Source: Lucinisca nassula
Lineage: Eukaryota; Mollusca; Bivalvia; Lucinida; Lucinidae
Length of the DNA stretch: 64,000 nt
Assembly (NCBI GenBank): GCA_963580285.1
Contig: OY757010.1
Span: 213,870,138-213,934,137 of the forward strand
Direction of reading: 5' to 3'
In this document: piece by piece, positions 8,837-19,822 of the stretch
How the letters are laid out: every line of letters begins with the position of its first letter
Numbering within the stretch: position 1 is the stretch's first letter
Position numbers and translations under genes: made by a program
The notes under the pieces: model-generated
Databases searched by the model: none
What the model saw: only the letters and a program-made list of their open reading frames with translations
Told to the model about the DNA's origin: nothing

Positions 8837-9116
8837 CATCACGAAAACACGCCTATATAATTTCGACCCCCATGAACCCCACTTTTATATGGTAAAACTG
8901 GGGTTTACAGGGGCAAATATTATTTTTCTTATTTCTGCTCTAAAATATAGATTGTGGGTACTCGTTAGAACCGCCACATCGAGGCGGTTCTTACGAGTAT
9001 CCACAATCTATATTTTGAGCTGAAATAAGAAAAATATCACAATTTTCCATCTTAAAATTTTCGATTTTTCGGCGGTAAAATAGCCAATGCATTTGTATAG
9101 GCGTGGTTTTGTAATG
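8837..9116. mobile_element. hairpin MITE H
   Basis: The left terminus is CATCACGAAAACACGCCTAT and the right is ATAGGCGTGGTTTTGTAATG. At the centre is a long palindrome with TACTCGTTAGAACCGCC/GGCGGTTCTTACGAGTA and flanking TAGATTGTGG arms. The inner left arm carries AACCCCACTTTTATATGGTA. This ~280-bp non-coding family has at least 15 copies here; superfamily not determined. Confidence 0.85.
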
Positions 9117-9126
9117 AATTTCAATG

Positions 9127-9345
9127 TAACAAGCGGAACGCCAAGAGGACAGTTTGTTTCCCTCGAAATGGCCAAACGGCTATCCAAAATAAAAAAATAA
9201 TGGCAGTACATACGTGCAAAACTAAGCTATTACAATAACCACACACGACAGCAGTATCACTTTGGAACGGCCATAGAAATATCTTCCTAGGGATTAGGGA
9301 GGCGGGCGTAAATCGATTTTACGTGGCCACAATCCACTTCCTTGG
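9127..9345 (-). repeat. PLE 3' fragment, diverged
   Basis: It retains AATGGCCAAACGGCTATCCA, the CTTTGGAACGGCCA block and AAATCGATTTTACGTGGCCA, in antisense orientation. The 3' terminus is lost. Confidence 0.65.
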
Positions 9346-9784
9346 TCCTGCCAAAATTACAAGATTTCATTCGTAATTCATGGGTTAAATAAAAAGGAAA
9401 TAAGAAACGCCTTCATTCCTATTCTGAGTCTAACACCCGGAGATGTCCTAATTAGGCCGAGGAACCGACATTAAAATACAAAATAAAAGCAAGACAACAA
9501 AATTGTGTTCCGTTTCAGATGTCAATTAAAACATACAAAACATCCTTTTATAGAAACTCATAAAACCTGTTTGACGACTTTTACGTATTCAATTGATTAC
9601 GTCTTGTTAAATCGAAGATAAGTATCTTGATTGGTAGAACATTTTACAATTCCTGTTTATTGTAGAAAAAACTAGCACGCGGCGTTTCTGATCAACGACA
9701 ACAGTCTAACATTATACTCCTTAACTTATTACCATACTTGTTCTAAAATATGCCAAAGTACAATTTTACCACCCGATGATGTGT
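9346..9784. other. unassigned sequence
   Basis: No gene, RNA or repeat recognised. Confidence 0.4.
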
Positions 9785-9788
9785 TTAA

Positions 9789-10006
9789 CCCATTTCAGAC
9801 TGGAAACCCCTAAACTGGTACCGTGGCAAACAGTACAGGCCCAGCTCAGACGCCCTAGAACGCGGCGTCTGAACAGGGCCTGCACTTTTTGCAAAAAGTT
9901 TAGCTATCTTCCAAATAGATTTTGAAGAAAACACGACCTGACACCCCTAAATTTGAAATGGACTCCTGCTATATATAAGAAGGAAGATTCCATTTGATAA
10001 AAAGGG
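9789..10006 (-). mobile_element. TTAA-flanked MITE T1, both target copies intact
   Basis: TTAA lies at 9785-9788 and 10007-10010. Termini are CCCATTTCAGACTGGAAACC and ATTTGATAAAAAGGG. The internal fold-back is CAGACGCCCTAGAACGCGGC and CGTCTGAACAGGGCCTGC. It is the best-preserved T1 boundary in the window. Confidence 0.85.
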
Positions 10007-10049
10007 TTAAATTAACTTGATGTGTTGCACACAGTTTCTGATTAGGGTT

Positions 10050-10352
10050 TCGGCCCCCGCCCATAGGGGCTTGAAGAAATATATGGGCTGCATGATGCTT
10101 CCACGCAGAGCTGAATCCGGCCCGCACACTAGTACTGGTAAACCGCTAAGAGGTTCTAAGCCTGCCCAGGAACCGCGGTGCGAGGCGGACCGTCCATGCT
10201 AATAAACCCTATTGGTTTCATTGGGCGACAGGGCTTGAGATGTCATTTCATCTCAATGTCAGGTAAAAGTCCCACAAAATTGGAAGCAACGTCTCCAAAA
10301 TGACCTTTACAGTGTTGACGGGGACGTTAAACCTCAAATCAAACAAACAAAA
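10050..10352 (+). repeat. SINE-A, full length
   Basis: A complete head-to-tail copy ending GGGGACGTTAAACCTCAAA then TCAAACAAACAAA. It is within a few percent of the copies at 17, 22.6 and 25.5 kb by eye, so probably one of the younger insertions. Confidence 0.85.
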
Positions 10353-10523
10353 ACTGATTAGGGTTTATACTATTCAAGACTGTCTGTCCGAATACACACG
10401 GTAAATACTGTAGGATGTGTGTTAGGCTATGGCTATACTTTCGATCCTTGCTTATACTTTATGATGGCTGCGTCTTCATCCTGTCTCTATTTTTACCTAC
10501 CCATGTTTTATTGCGATTTATTA

Positions 10524-10803
10524 CATCACGAAAACACGCCTATACAATTTTCATCCCCTTGAATCCCACTTTTATATAGTAAAACTGGGGTTTCCGGGGG
10601 TATACATTATTTTTCTTATTTCTGCTCGAAAATATCGATTATGGGTACTCGTTAGAACCGCATCGATGAGGCGGTTCTAACGAGTGCCCACAATCTATAT
10701 TTTGAGCAGAAATAAGAAAAATATCACAATTTTTCATCATAAAATTTTCATTTTTTCGGCGATAAAGGTGGCAATGTATTTGTATAGGCTTGTTTGCGTA
10801 ATG
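10524..10803. mobile_element. hairpin MITE H
   Basis: Termini are CATCACGAAAACACGCCTAT and TAGGCTTGTTTGCGTAATG. The central hairpin has a small variation at the loop (CGCATCGATGAGGCGG). Confidence 0.85.
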
Positions 10804-11010
10804 TAACTTTCTATTGTTGTTAGGCTCCCGAGCTACATTTGGTTTCATGATGGATGGCAATGTACTTTTTCATTGTCCCAGATACGAGTTAGAAAAATAA
10901 TTACGGCGTGTTTTTTTTCGTACTTTTCCGTAAAATATAGTCGAATATTGTTAGCTGGAACATCCTTAGAACCATTGGAATATGTTTAATATAGGAACAG
11001 TTCGAGCCAA

Positions 11011-11121
11011 TATCCCTGCTAGCATTCTACATAAATCTACAGCGGGCCGTTAGCGGCCCGTCAGCTACCCTGACGGGCCGCCAACGGCCCGCTGTAGATT
11101 TATGTAGAATGCTTACTGGGA
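11011..11121. repeat. 111-bp GC-rich palindrome
   Basis: The arms TATCCCTGCTAGCATTCTAC and the complement of GTAGAATGCTTACTGGGATA enclose CAGCGGGCCGTTAGCGGCCC and its partner. Pairing is nearly perfect to the centre (AGCTACC). Single copy. Confidence 0.85.
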
Positions 11122-11440
11122 TAGCGCAAGGTCTAGAGGTACAATGGGTACCAGTTATGAATATCGTTTCAATCTTATATAAAGTAAAAATTTATGTATG
11201 TACTCATCAAAATGGCTTTTCGCGGCGAGTTATATGAGTGCACACAGCATGCATATTCATAGTTAGAAAGGTAAATCCCCCTTACTTAACCTAGATATTC
11301 AAATCCACATTTTAGGATAAAGTAAGAAAGCTGCATTTTATTTGGCCTAAATGGCTGTTATCTGGTGCTAAGGGAAGTATTGCCTGTGGACTTTAGAAGG
11401 AATAGAATCAGTCATGATAAACAGGCAATCGGTGTTCGAG
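11122..11440. other. unassigned sequence
   Basis: No gene, RNA or repeat recognised. Confidence 0.4.
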
Positions 11441-11765
11441 TCATGTAAGTTTTATTTTAAAAACTACCATGCACACAGTCTGTCGTATTACATTAATGCT
11501 GTTCCCAAAATAGAAGTGAAATGAATCTAAACTCTCAGGTACAAAGCATTGACCGTTCCAAGGAGCTGCTACTTTTGTAGTTTCAATTGTCATTGTATGT
11601 CCTGGTAATATTTTAATTTTGGATAGACGTTTCGCCAATTGTGAGCAAAAACTATCTATTTGGCTTTTAACTTGTAGTGTCTCATTTATATGGTTGTTAC
11701 TTTAAGCGTGTCCTTCTTGGACGGGAAGTTTAAGGTAATTATATCGATTTTCCTTCTATTTTGGA
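11441..11765. repeat. scrambled PLE remnants
   Basis: The first 75 bp are antisense to the RT thumb region (ACTACCATGCACACAGTCTG; compare 37323 onward). From about 11515 an AAAATAGAAGTG 3'-end motif appears. Then a sense-oriented diverged 3' region follows (TTGACCGTTCCAAGG, TTTTGGATAGACG). At least one inversion or two nested insertions are needed. Confidence 0.5.
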
Positions 11766-11900
11766 GGAGGTGGTTTGGTGCGGCGAAGGTGTCGTGTCAT
11801 GTATCTTGCGTCACTTGGGCGCCCAACTGATATTGGCTTTCAGTTTGGCAAGGCAATCGCTGATACAAATGGTTGAAATTTGTCCTACTTCTGCTTTTAA

Positions 11901-12105
11901 CCCTTATCTTCCTGAATATTCATTAAAGCCACACCCATTTCTGTCTATCAACCAATCAAATTACGTGATGTAATTTATTGCTACAAATTCATAAACTGAA
12001 TGCCAAACAGTGTAGATCCTGATCAGATGGCTTCTTCAGAATCCATCTGATCTGGATCTACACTGTTCGCAAAGATAGGGATTGTCGTGAACAGCAAGAT
12101 AAGGG
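11901..12105 (-). mobile_element. TTAA-flanked MITE T2, complete
   Basis: TTAA lies at 11897-11900 and 12106-12109. The minus-strand order matches 7205-7418, with termini CCCTTATCTTGCTG and CAGGAAGATAAGGG and the GATCAGATGG hairpin. 205 bp. Confidence 0.85.
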
Positions 12106-12111
12106 TTAAAC

Positions 12112-12215
12112 ATTCATTTTTGGTGCTCATTAGACCCACCCCGATAACAATTTATGTTTTTAAACAAAAAGGAAAATAAAGTATAGCCCTCTCAATATAA
12201 CGTGGGGTTTACAAA
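12112..12215. repeat. H subfamily B fragment
   Basis: Residual TTTTGGTGCTCATTAGA and ATATAACGTGGGGTTTAC correspond to the hairpin arm and outer arm of subfamily B. Confidence 0.5.
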
Positions 12216-12231
12216 GCCAATTAACATACCA

Positions 12232-12511
12232 CATTACGAAAACACGCCTATACAAATACATTGCAACCTTTATCGCAGAAAAAATGAAAAATTTAAGATG
12301 AAAAATTGCGATATTTTTCTTATTTCTGCTCAAAAAATAGATTGTTGGTACTCGTTAGAACCGCCTCGATGAGGCGGTTCTAACGAGTAACCACAATCTA
12401 TATTTTAGAGCAGCAATAAGAAAAATAGGGTTCACCCCAGCAAACCCCAGTTTTACTATATAAAATTAGAGTTCGAAGGGGTCAGAATTATATAGGCGGG
12501 TTTTCGTGATG
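12232..12511. mobile_element. hairpin MITE H
   Basis: Opposite orientation to the copies at 8.8 and 10.5 kb. It starts CATTACGAAAACACGCCTAT and ends GGGTTTTCGTGATG, with an intact central hairpin around CGCCTCGATGAGGCGG. Confidence 0.85.
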
Positions 12512-12980
12512 AGAACCACGCTGGGCCAATAAGCAATAATTGCTATAATAGAATGCAGGACAATTACAGGAGTTACAGAGGTGTGATTGGAATATCTAAT
12601 TACTAAAGAACATTATCAACATCCTTGCAAATAAACCAGTAATATTTATTAGGTCAATTGGTACATTATCATGAGATAGAACATCGGGTATAACATAAAA
12701 AACTTGCGTCAAATTGACTAGATATCAAGTCTCCGTTATGAGAAAAACAAAATCGGTCAGAGAACAATTTCAAAATGCCTTCGAATATTTATTACGAAAC
12801 GTTTCGGTCTTCAATGGCTTTTATCAAATGTAATTATCAGGTAGACAGGAAATGACGTCCACGTGGCAGGACGACGTCAAAGTTTCCGTTACGTTTTTGG
12901 GTTCGGACACATCAAATAAGCAATGTTTTGTCGTCGTACACATACACAACAATTTATGATTTGCCAAAGCTAAACTCAGA
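12512..12980. other. mostly unassigned; contains a PLE-LTR-like motif
   Basis: No gene seen. On the minus strand, 12785-12836 reads GAAGACCGAAACGTTTCGTA preceded by TTTGATAAAAGCC. This resembles the decayed 3' half of a hammerhead-type motif of Penelope elements (see findings). Confidence 0.4.
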
Positions 12981-12984
12981 TTAA

Positions 12985-13153
12985 CCCTTGTCCTGCTGGG
13001 CCCGGATATATCTTATCTTTCGAACAATGCAGATCCAGATAAGATCTGATCAAGATCTTCATTGTTTGCCACTCAGTTTATGAATTTGTTGCAATGATTT
13101 GGTTGATAATCAGTGGTGGGTGTGGCATATATAAATATTCAGCAGGTCAAGGG
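12985..13153 (+). mobile_element. TTAA-flanked MITE T2, shortened
   Basis: TTAA lies at 12981-12984 and 13154-13157. Termini are CCCTTGTCCTGCTG and CAGCAGGTCAAGGG. The internal hairpin is abbreviated (AGATAAGATCTGATCAAGATC). Confidence 0.8.
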
Positions 13154-13245
13154 TTAAAGTACCTTTTTACACCTAAAGCCTATCAACACTGTGGGATTCG
13201 ACTAGTTGAAACATTATGTGTCTTGTCGGATTACATTTTCACACA

Positions 13246-13525
13246 CATTACGCAAACACGCCTATACAAATACATTGCCACCTTTATCGCCTAAAAATGA
13301 AAAATTTAAGATGAAAAAAGTGTGATATTTTTTCTCATTTCTGCTTAAAATATAGATTGGGGGCACTCGTAAGAACCGTCTCATCGAGACGGTTCTAACG
13401 AGTACCCACAATCTATATTTTAGAGCAGAAATAAGAAAAGTAAGGTATACCCCCGGAAACCCCAGTTTTACTGTATAAAAGTGGGGTTCAAGGGGTCAAA
13501 ATTATATAAGCTTGTTTTCGTGATG
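13246..13525. mobile_element. hairpin MITE H
   Basis: It starts CATTACGCAAACACGCCTAT and ends CTTGTTTTCGTGATG, with an intact centre around CGTCTCATCGAGACGG. The two hairpin arms share a compensated change (GTCTC/GAGAC in place of GCCTC/GAGGC). Confidence 0.85.
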
Positions 13526-13809
13526 CATCATGTTGTGCCAAAACTAAACTCATTATTTAGATTCAAGTAGCCTTCTATGCTTAAAACCGTTTCAACAGAG
13601 TCAAAGTTGGTCGATTTCATTACTATGACTTTCGACAAATTAGATTATGTAGACAGGTTATATTACCATTAGTGTCGAGCCGAATAAAACTGATACATGT
13701 AGAAACATGGGCGCTGTTGTCAAAACATTATTTACTTAACCAACTCGTAAATGGTAAACATTTTACAATTTACTGTTTAAGTTAGTACAGTACAAATGTA
13801 CCTAATACC
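13526..13809. other. unassigned sequence
   Basis: No gene, RNA or repeat recognised. Confidence 0.4.
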
Positions 13810-14089
13810 CATCACATGAACAAGTCCGTGAAATGAACACCACCCTAAACCCCACTTTATATAGAGAAAACTGGGGTTTACGGGGGTATATATTATTTTT
13901 CTTATTTCTGCTCCCAGACATAGGTTGTGGGTGCTCGTTAGAACCGCCTCAATGAGGCGGTTCTAACGAGCACCCACAACCTATGTTTGCAGTAAAAATA
14001 AGAAAAATACCGAGGATTTTCATCAGAAAAGTAGCCATTTTTGGAGATGTGAAAAATGCACTATGTTGCACGGGTGTGTTTTCGTAATG
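13810..14089. mobile_element. hairpin MITE H, subfamily B
   Basis: It starts CATCACATGAACAAGTCCGT and ends CACGGGTGTGTTTTCGTAATG. The arms read ACATAGGTTGTGGGTGCTCG instead of the main family's TATAGATTGTGGGTACTCG. The palindrome is perfect around CGCCTCAATGAGGCGG. Confidence 0.85.
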
Positions 14090-14235
14090 CATGGTATTTT
14101 CCTGAACAGATGGGAGTAGCTTAAGTGTTTGCAATAGCTACTCCCAATTTTTTCAGCAAAAATACAAGTATACGTGGTGGATGTTTTAGTGATTCGTTAA
14201 CCAACTCATTTGTGTTTAATTAATCTATCAATCAT

Positions 14236-14527
14236 TTGTTTGTTTGTATTTGAGTTTAACGGCCCAGTCAACACTGTTTATATCATTTTTGAGCCGGTCA
14301 ATTTACCTATCCACACTTCCTGCGCAGGTTTAACCGTAAGCGGTTAACCAATACAGTGCACATTCTATCGCCAGAAACTGACAACTGGCCTTCTTGAATC
14401 AACGGAAGGGAGAGAATGACCGTAGACAAGATTTCTTGATCAATCTCAACGAAAGAATGTTGCCGACCCCGGCAGGACCCGGCAAGTATCGAACCCGCGT
14501 CCCTCCGACTGAGCTATCGGGGCCGGC
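14236..14527 (-). repeat. SINE-B1, tRNA-derived
   Basis: The minus strand starts GCCGGCCCCGATAGCTCAGT (A-box) with a B-box-like GGGTTCGATACT. The body contains GAATGTGCACTGTATTGGTT and the tail GGGCCGTTAAACTCAAATAC then AAACAAACA. Closely related to 15541-15852. Confidence 0.75.
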
Positions 14528-14980
14528 TGATTAATCAATCATAACAAACTTTAACTGAAAAACTTGAACGTATTTGCTATGTTTTTGCGTGGAATTTACT
14601 AGATAACAGGCATATAATGTACAGACATAATATAGCTTTTTAACAATAGACCATTGAGAAACTTTTATACCGCAATCAGGCATTCCACTAACCAAATAAA
14701 TGTGGTCGAATACATGTAACTGCACGCTATAATCGGTGGTGACCTATAATACCTTCTTCTGACCTATAATACGTCTACTGACTGTTATAGTCTTTCAAAA
14801 CGCAGTGAGACGTGACTGCACTTTTAATTTTGGACTCGTCCGTGTTTCAGGTAAGTCGCCTGCAGTGGGTATTTTTACACTGGGCGATAGTTACCGTCAT
14901 ATTCTTAAACTTGCGCGCTGTTAAACCAGATTGACCACCAGTCGAGACAGTCTAGGAACACGTCTCCCATCTTGGAGATC
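14528..14980. other. unassigned; short internal repeat
   Basis: GACCTATAATAC-type units repeat two or three times near 14738-14785. A tRNA-like B box (GGGTTCAAGTC) at 14982-14992 precedes a poly-T tract and may be a SINE scrap. Confidence 0.4.
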
Positions 14981-15000
14981 TAGGGTTCAAGTCTTAGGCA

Positions 15001-15028
15001 ATTTTTTTTTTTTTTTTTTTTTTTTTTA
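15001..15028. repeat. poly-T tract
   Basis: About 27 T bases. Confidence 0.9.
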
Positions 15029-15077
15029 CTATTTCTTAACATTTTTTCGTACCTATAAAATTGGAGCACAGGAGATG

Positions 15078-15376
15078 TTTGTTTGTTTGTTTGTTCGATT
15101 GATTTGAGGTTTATTGCTCCCGTCAAGTTTGAAGAAGTTGCTTCCAGTTTTATGGAGTTTTTGCCCGACATTGAGATGAAATGACTTCTCAAGCCCTGCC
15201 ACCCAAAAAAACTAAACGGGTTTAATAAATATGGACGGTCCAACCCGCACCACTTTGTCTGGGCAGGCTCGGACTTACTAAGCGGTTTTACCATTGCTCA
15301 TGTGTCGTTTGTTTCAGATCCGCTTGAAAGCATCGTGCAGCTCGAACTATTTCTCCAAGCCCCGATGGGCGGTGCC
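15078..15376 (-). repeat. SINE-A
   Basis: Antisense copy from TTTGTTTGTTCGATTGATTT to CCCCGATGGGCGGTGCC. More diverged than other copies (ACGGGAGCAATAAACCTC in the tail). Confidence 0.8.
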
Positions 15377-15540
15377 ATCACATTAGATGTATATTCATTT
15401 TATTGAAAGGATGGAACGAGCACAAGCGAATCGTTGTAGCTCGGATTCAAGAGGTATTATCAAAAATATTATGATGATTGAACGTACATTCACAGCCCTC
15501 AGTGAAGGCAAATGCGCTGTTGAAATGAATCTGAAAGAGT

Positions 15541-15852
15541 TTCTTTTGTTTGTATTGGGCTTTTACGGCCCAGGCATCACTATTTATGTCATTTTTGAGC
15601 CGGTCAGTTTACTTATATACACTTATCCTGGGCAAGCTTATACGTAAGCGGTTAACTAGTACAGTGCACATTCTTTCCCCAGAAACTAACAACTGCCCTT
15701 CTTGAATCATCGGAAGGGAGGGAAAGGCCATCGAAAAGATTTCATGATTAATCTCCATGGGAAAGAATGTTGCTGACCCCGGCAGGTATCGAGCCCGCGT
15801 CCTATTGACCACCAGTCATACGCGCATCCGACTGAACTACCGAGGCCGGCAT
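15541..15852 (-). repeat. SINE-B1, tRNA-derived
   Basis: The minus strand starts GCCGGCCTCGGTAGTTCAGT, has a B-box-like GGGCTCGATACC, and ends in a GGGCCGTAAAAGCCC-type tail. It preserves about 35 bp of the tRNA-like region that the 14.2-kb copy has lost. Confidence 0.75.
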
Positions 15853-15998
15853 CAAAAAGATTTACAATGGCATAAAAATATAATTGTTGAACATAAAACA
15901 AAGGAAACAAAATATTAAGGATGTAAATATAAAAAAAAGAAAATAACTTTAAACATAAAAAAGATGAAATAAAAATGAAACATTAAATATAAAGAAAA

Positions 15999-16083
15999 TG
16001 TGCCACTGGGACTCGAACCCTCGCCAAAATAATTTTAGTGTGACGGGCAGTACAACGCATTAACCACTCGACCATGACTTCTA
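15999..16083 (-). repeat. tRNA-Ser-like pseudogene or SINE head
   Basis: The minus strand reads GTCATGGTCGAGTGGTTAAT (close to the A-box and D-arm of serine tRNAs) and GAGGGTTCGAGTCCC (B-box and T-arm). The anticodon and variable regions between do not form a convincing tRNA, and the acceptor ends do not pair. Flanks are A-rich. Probably a tRNA-derived repeat rather than a working tRNA. Confidence 0.5.
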
Positions 16084-16925
16084 GGTACAAACTGTACAAA
16101 CATTGATTTATATGTTTAAAATCCCGAGAAAAAAGGGTATCCGAAACCTGCTTCCCCTAAAAAATGGAATCGACTCGTCACGCTTAAACTTTGAACTCTC
16201 AAAGGTCGTTGATAAACTATAATAGACAGGACCTAGTTTTCAGGCCATTAATTTACAAGTGTAAACAATAACATGCAACCTTTTATACATGGGAAAACAA
16301 CGAAACTGCAAGTTAAAATCTTTGCAATATTTATTTGAACAGATTTTCAGAAATTTCAGCTAAATTCTTACCTTCTCCTCCTTTCCTGGTTTGAATGGCC
16401 CGTTGGAATACCTGCGCATTGCTACTGCAGTTGAGACTCAACTTCGAAAAAATTTCTAAAGCTAAAATAAACTACTTATTTGCAGATTTTCTTACAGAAT
16501 GTAAAGAGCTAAGATACTTTTATTCGAGCGTCCATGTTGTTTCCTACGTCTTTGTGTCGTGGTGATGTCAGAAAGTTTGCACTCGTTGACGTCACGTTAT
16601 ACTACGTGTGCGCGCCATGGCACTGAATGTCGTTTAACATGCCATGCTGTCTGCTGTCTTTTTTGCTTAAATTTGCTTAATTATTGCAAAACCCCTTGAT
16701 TTTTTATTTTGCGATTATAAACTAAATACATGATTAGTGTCTTCAATATTAAAACATAATCGGTTCGCCGCTAAAGCTCGCCCCTATGAAATTGTCTAAG
16801 GCTCACCGATTATATTTTATTATTAAAGACACCAACCATGTATTTACTATGTTCCGGTCTTCTGGTATTCATCAATGAAGATTAGTGCAGATTAAATATG
16901 GCAGTCATAATAAAAACGGAAGATT
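16084..16925. other. unassigned sequence, one of the few repeat-free stretches
   Basis: No open frame with a recognisable domain, no known repeat. Candidate unique host DNA. Confidence 0.4.
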
Positions 16926-17233
16926 ATATAGAGTTGTTTGTTTGATTTGAGGTTTAACGTCCCCGTCAACACTGTAAAGGTAATTTTGGAGACGTTGCTC
17001 CCAATTTTGTTGGACTTTTACCCGACATTGAGATGAAATGACATCTTAAGCCCTGTCGCCAAATGAAACCAATAGGGTTTATTAGCACGGACGGTCCGCC
17101 TCGCACCGCGGTTCCTGGACAGGCTTAGATCCTCTAAGCGGTTTACCAGTACTAGCGTGTAGACCGGATTCATCACTGCGTGGAAGCATCATGCAGCCCA
17201 TATATTTCTTCAAGCCCCTAAGGGCGGGGGCCG
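16926..17233 (-). repeat. SINE-A, full length
   Basis: Antisense copy from TTTGTTTGATTTGAGGTTTA to GGGCGGGGGCC. Little diverged. Confidence 0.85.
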
Positions 17234-17339
17234 AAGATTATATAGAAGTGAGGTAATTTGGATCTATCATCTTTTTCATTACATGTAAGTACCTTTAGTT
17301 CAAATCCGCACAAGGCCAAAAAATGTTGCTACATATAGC

Positions 17340-17437
17340 TTTCAGTCGGTTCACAATCTACATTTTGAGAAAAGATAAGGGAAAGATGGTTAAAAATGTA
17401 TACCTGTGTAAACCCCATTTTCTGTAAATAAAGAGGT
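17340..17437. repeat. hairpin MITE H fragment
   Basis: TTCACAATCTACATTTTGAG and GTGTAAACCCCATTTTCTGTA retain the right half of the element. The left half is missing. Confidence 0.5.
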
Positions 17438-18147
17438 AACCATAAGGTATTTATCGAACGGACTGTTTACAGTTATGAAAGAATGTTGCTGTTTTGTATG
17501 ATTTATTCATCTAAGAGCGTGAAATGGACTTCTGTTAAGTGCAGAGCCAGAAAAGAATAAATATTTGATCAGTTAAAATATTGACAGTATCCTCGGAGAA
17601 AATACGTAGGTGGTTCATTCACGTTTTGAGCTACAATAATCAATATTTTAAAATAATACATTCATGACACAAATATACCAGTCTTTAAATGTTTTTTTTT
17701 TTTAATTCGTACCAGTATTACATAAATGTGTGGTTGCAATCCTCAGCAGCAACACAAAGTGTTTCTGTCAGAGTATTTTGTTGTCTTAGCTCCCCTGGGC
17801 CAAAGTTTTCTAGAGAGCGCTTGGTACGAAAGCTGCGGCATTCCTCGTCGTCGTCGTCATCCGTCGACATTTTCAAAGTTGCTCACCTCTGAAACCGTCT
17901 GGGCAAATTTCAATTAAATGGAACATGCAGCCGTCATGTACAGAAAGCACGAAGCATTGCTAAATTGGTGGGCAATCCAAGAATGCTACAGGGCAGAAAA
18001 CTTCCTTTTGCAAAAACATCATCTCCAGTATCAGCGTGGATGAGTGGAAATTTTGTGAATTGTTTTAGAGACATCTCCTATACTAAATTGCTAAAATCAT
18101 TGAAATTGGGTCCCAAATGACATTGAGATGGTGTTGGTAGCTTTGAG
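17438..18147. other. unassigned sequence
   Basis: It includes a short (GTC)n run near 17848-17862 which gives a serine-rich spurious frame. No domain recognised. Confidence 0.4.
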
Positions 18148-18415
18148 CTTTCACTGACCGTTCCAAGGCGGTTCTTCTGTCGCGGTTTATTTTTGTTATG
18201 GTTTGTCTTTGAGTGTTTTTATCGCTTATATAATTTTGTTTTGGATAGCCAATTGGCCATTTTGTGTGAAAGTAACTGTCCTTTTGGCTTTCCGCTATTG
18301 ATGTTTCCATTAGGGTCTGTTGTTTCATGTTTGTGATTCTTTCCCTTTGGTATCTTTGATTGGAGATGTGGGTTAATTGTCTCGATTCCTGATCATTACA
18401 TTCACTTCTACTTTA
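18148..18415 (+). mobile_element. PLE 3' fragment
   Basis: It begins at CTTTCACTGACCGTTCCAAG and ends TTCACTTCTACTTTAT. 5'-truncated, non-coding. Confidence 0.8.
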
Positions 18416-19045
18416 TACAAATTTGCGAGACGATTGTATAAAGAACAAGATGATAGTCTATATAAGCAACGTCATTTTAATATTTTATAAGCAGCCTTCT
18501 TGACGAAAGTTTGTGGAAATTGTCTTTGATGGCTGTTAGGACACAAACATTATTTACGCAAACAAGTCTTTTTTCCAGAACCAGGTTTGTGAATGAACAT
18601 ACCTTTAGCAAGTTACTTACAGGACACCTTCCACAAACAACTGATGTAACCATTATTTGTTGCGACTGCTTTGGCAAGCATTGAGCGACACGGGGATTTT
18701 TCGGCATTGGTTTCGATGGCGTCGTCGTCAGTAATGGTACACCTGTGTGTTAAGCTGCGTTTTCTCTAACACCGGTGTCACTAGGCTAAGGAAACTTCTT
18801 GCAAACCAGATAAGGAAATCCATAGTTTTAACTTGGGATAGAAAATCTGTTCTAACCCTGATGTCCTTACCCATATCTCGCGGGTTTGATAAATACACTG
18901 TTTGAATACGACCTCATATGCACCGTCGTTAAGGTTGACGCCAGAGCACGTTACGTGACGTCACTAAACATTCCGGTAGTGTCATCAAAATATGACGGAG
19001 GTCGGTAACCAAACTGACTGCAGCTTGAAAATCCGCGCGAAGAAA
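18416..19045. other. unassigned sequence
   Basis: No gene, RNA or repeat recognised. Candidate unique host DNA. Confidence 0.4.
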
Positions 19046-19047
19046 TG

Positions 19048-19203
19048 GAAGGTATGCAAGAAAAAGAACCTTGTATGGGTGTGAGGGGTGGATAGAAAAA
19101 TCTATCCCCCGGCGTCACTGTTCGGCAACACTCGGCAGGCCTCGTATCGGACAGTGAACCAAGGGAAGGAATTTTCCATCCAACCCTCACACCCATATAA
19201 GAT
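19048..19203. repeat. inverted repeat, MITE-like
   Basis: Left arm CCTTGTATGGGTGTGAGGGG, right arm CCAACCCTCACACCCATATA, with further pairing (TGGATAGAAAA/TTTTCCATCC). The preceding GAAGGTATGCAAGAAAAAGA (19048) recurs at 19505 without the hairpin, so the pair may mark an occupied and an empty copy. Confidence 0.6.
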
Positions 19204-19822
19204 TCTTTTAGTCATACACATATGCTCCATGATGTACCATGCCCACCGCCATTGACAGGAACAACCCTTTTCATATTTAGCCGAACAATATAAAATCTGC
19301 GTCAAGCTCTATTCTTGGAACATACCTCTAAGCTAATAAAAACTTTTTCATATATCCAACATGATACACTCTACCACAGACCATTGCTGATTCTGTCCTA
19401 CTTTTCACGCTTGGCTTAAGGTCAAGAATACGCAAATTGGCTCTCCCATTTTTTATCATTTTTTTTTACTTTTGCATGCGAAATTTTGCATGGGAGAACC
19501 TCATGGAAGGTATGCAAGAAAAAGAACCTTTAAGAAAAAGAGACTTTATCCACATTGCTTAGTACTGGTTTCTTCCCAGGAAAAGAGGGCCACATGGAAG
19601 ATTAGTACTAGTTTATTAAATATGTTACCCTCTATAAATAATGACGATTATTATTATTATCATCACATTCTGCACCGAAGATATGTTACCGACTTCATGA
19701 GGACGCTAGGACCTGTCGAAAACCCAAATCATTTGTATAGAAAGCGATGGGTATCCGGATAGAATTGTCAAATTTTCTAGCTGTATTGCCAATAGAAATA
19801 TAATGGTCAATAGATTTTTTCG
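19204..19822. other. unassigned; short (ATT)n run
   Basis: TTATTATTATTATCATCA at about 19649-19666. No other feature recognised. Confidence 0.4.

Noticed and set aside
8950..9020. Hairpins of family H read as transcription terminators
   Set aside because: They are the centre of a dispersed transposon in a eukaryotic genome, without T-runs or neighbouring genes.
15999..16083. Functional tRNA-Ser gene
   Set aside because: A- and B-box matches are good but the anticodon arm, variable arm and acceptor stem do not fold convincingly.
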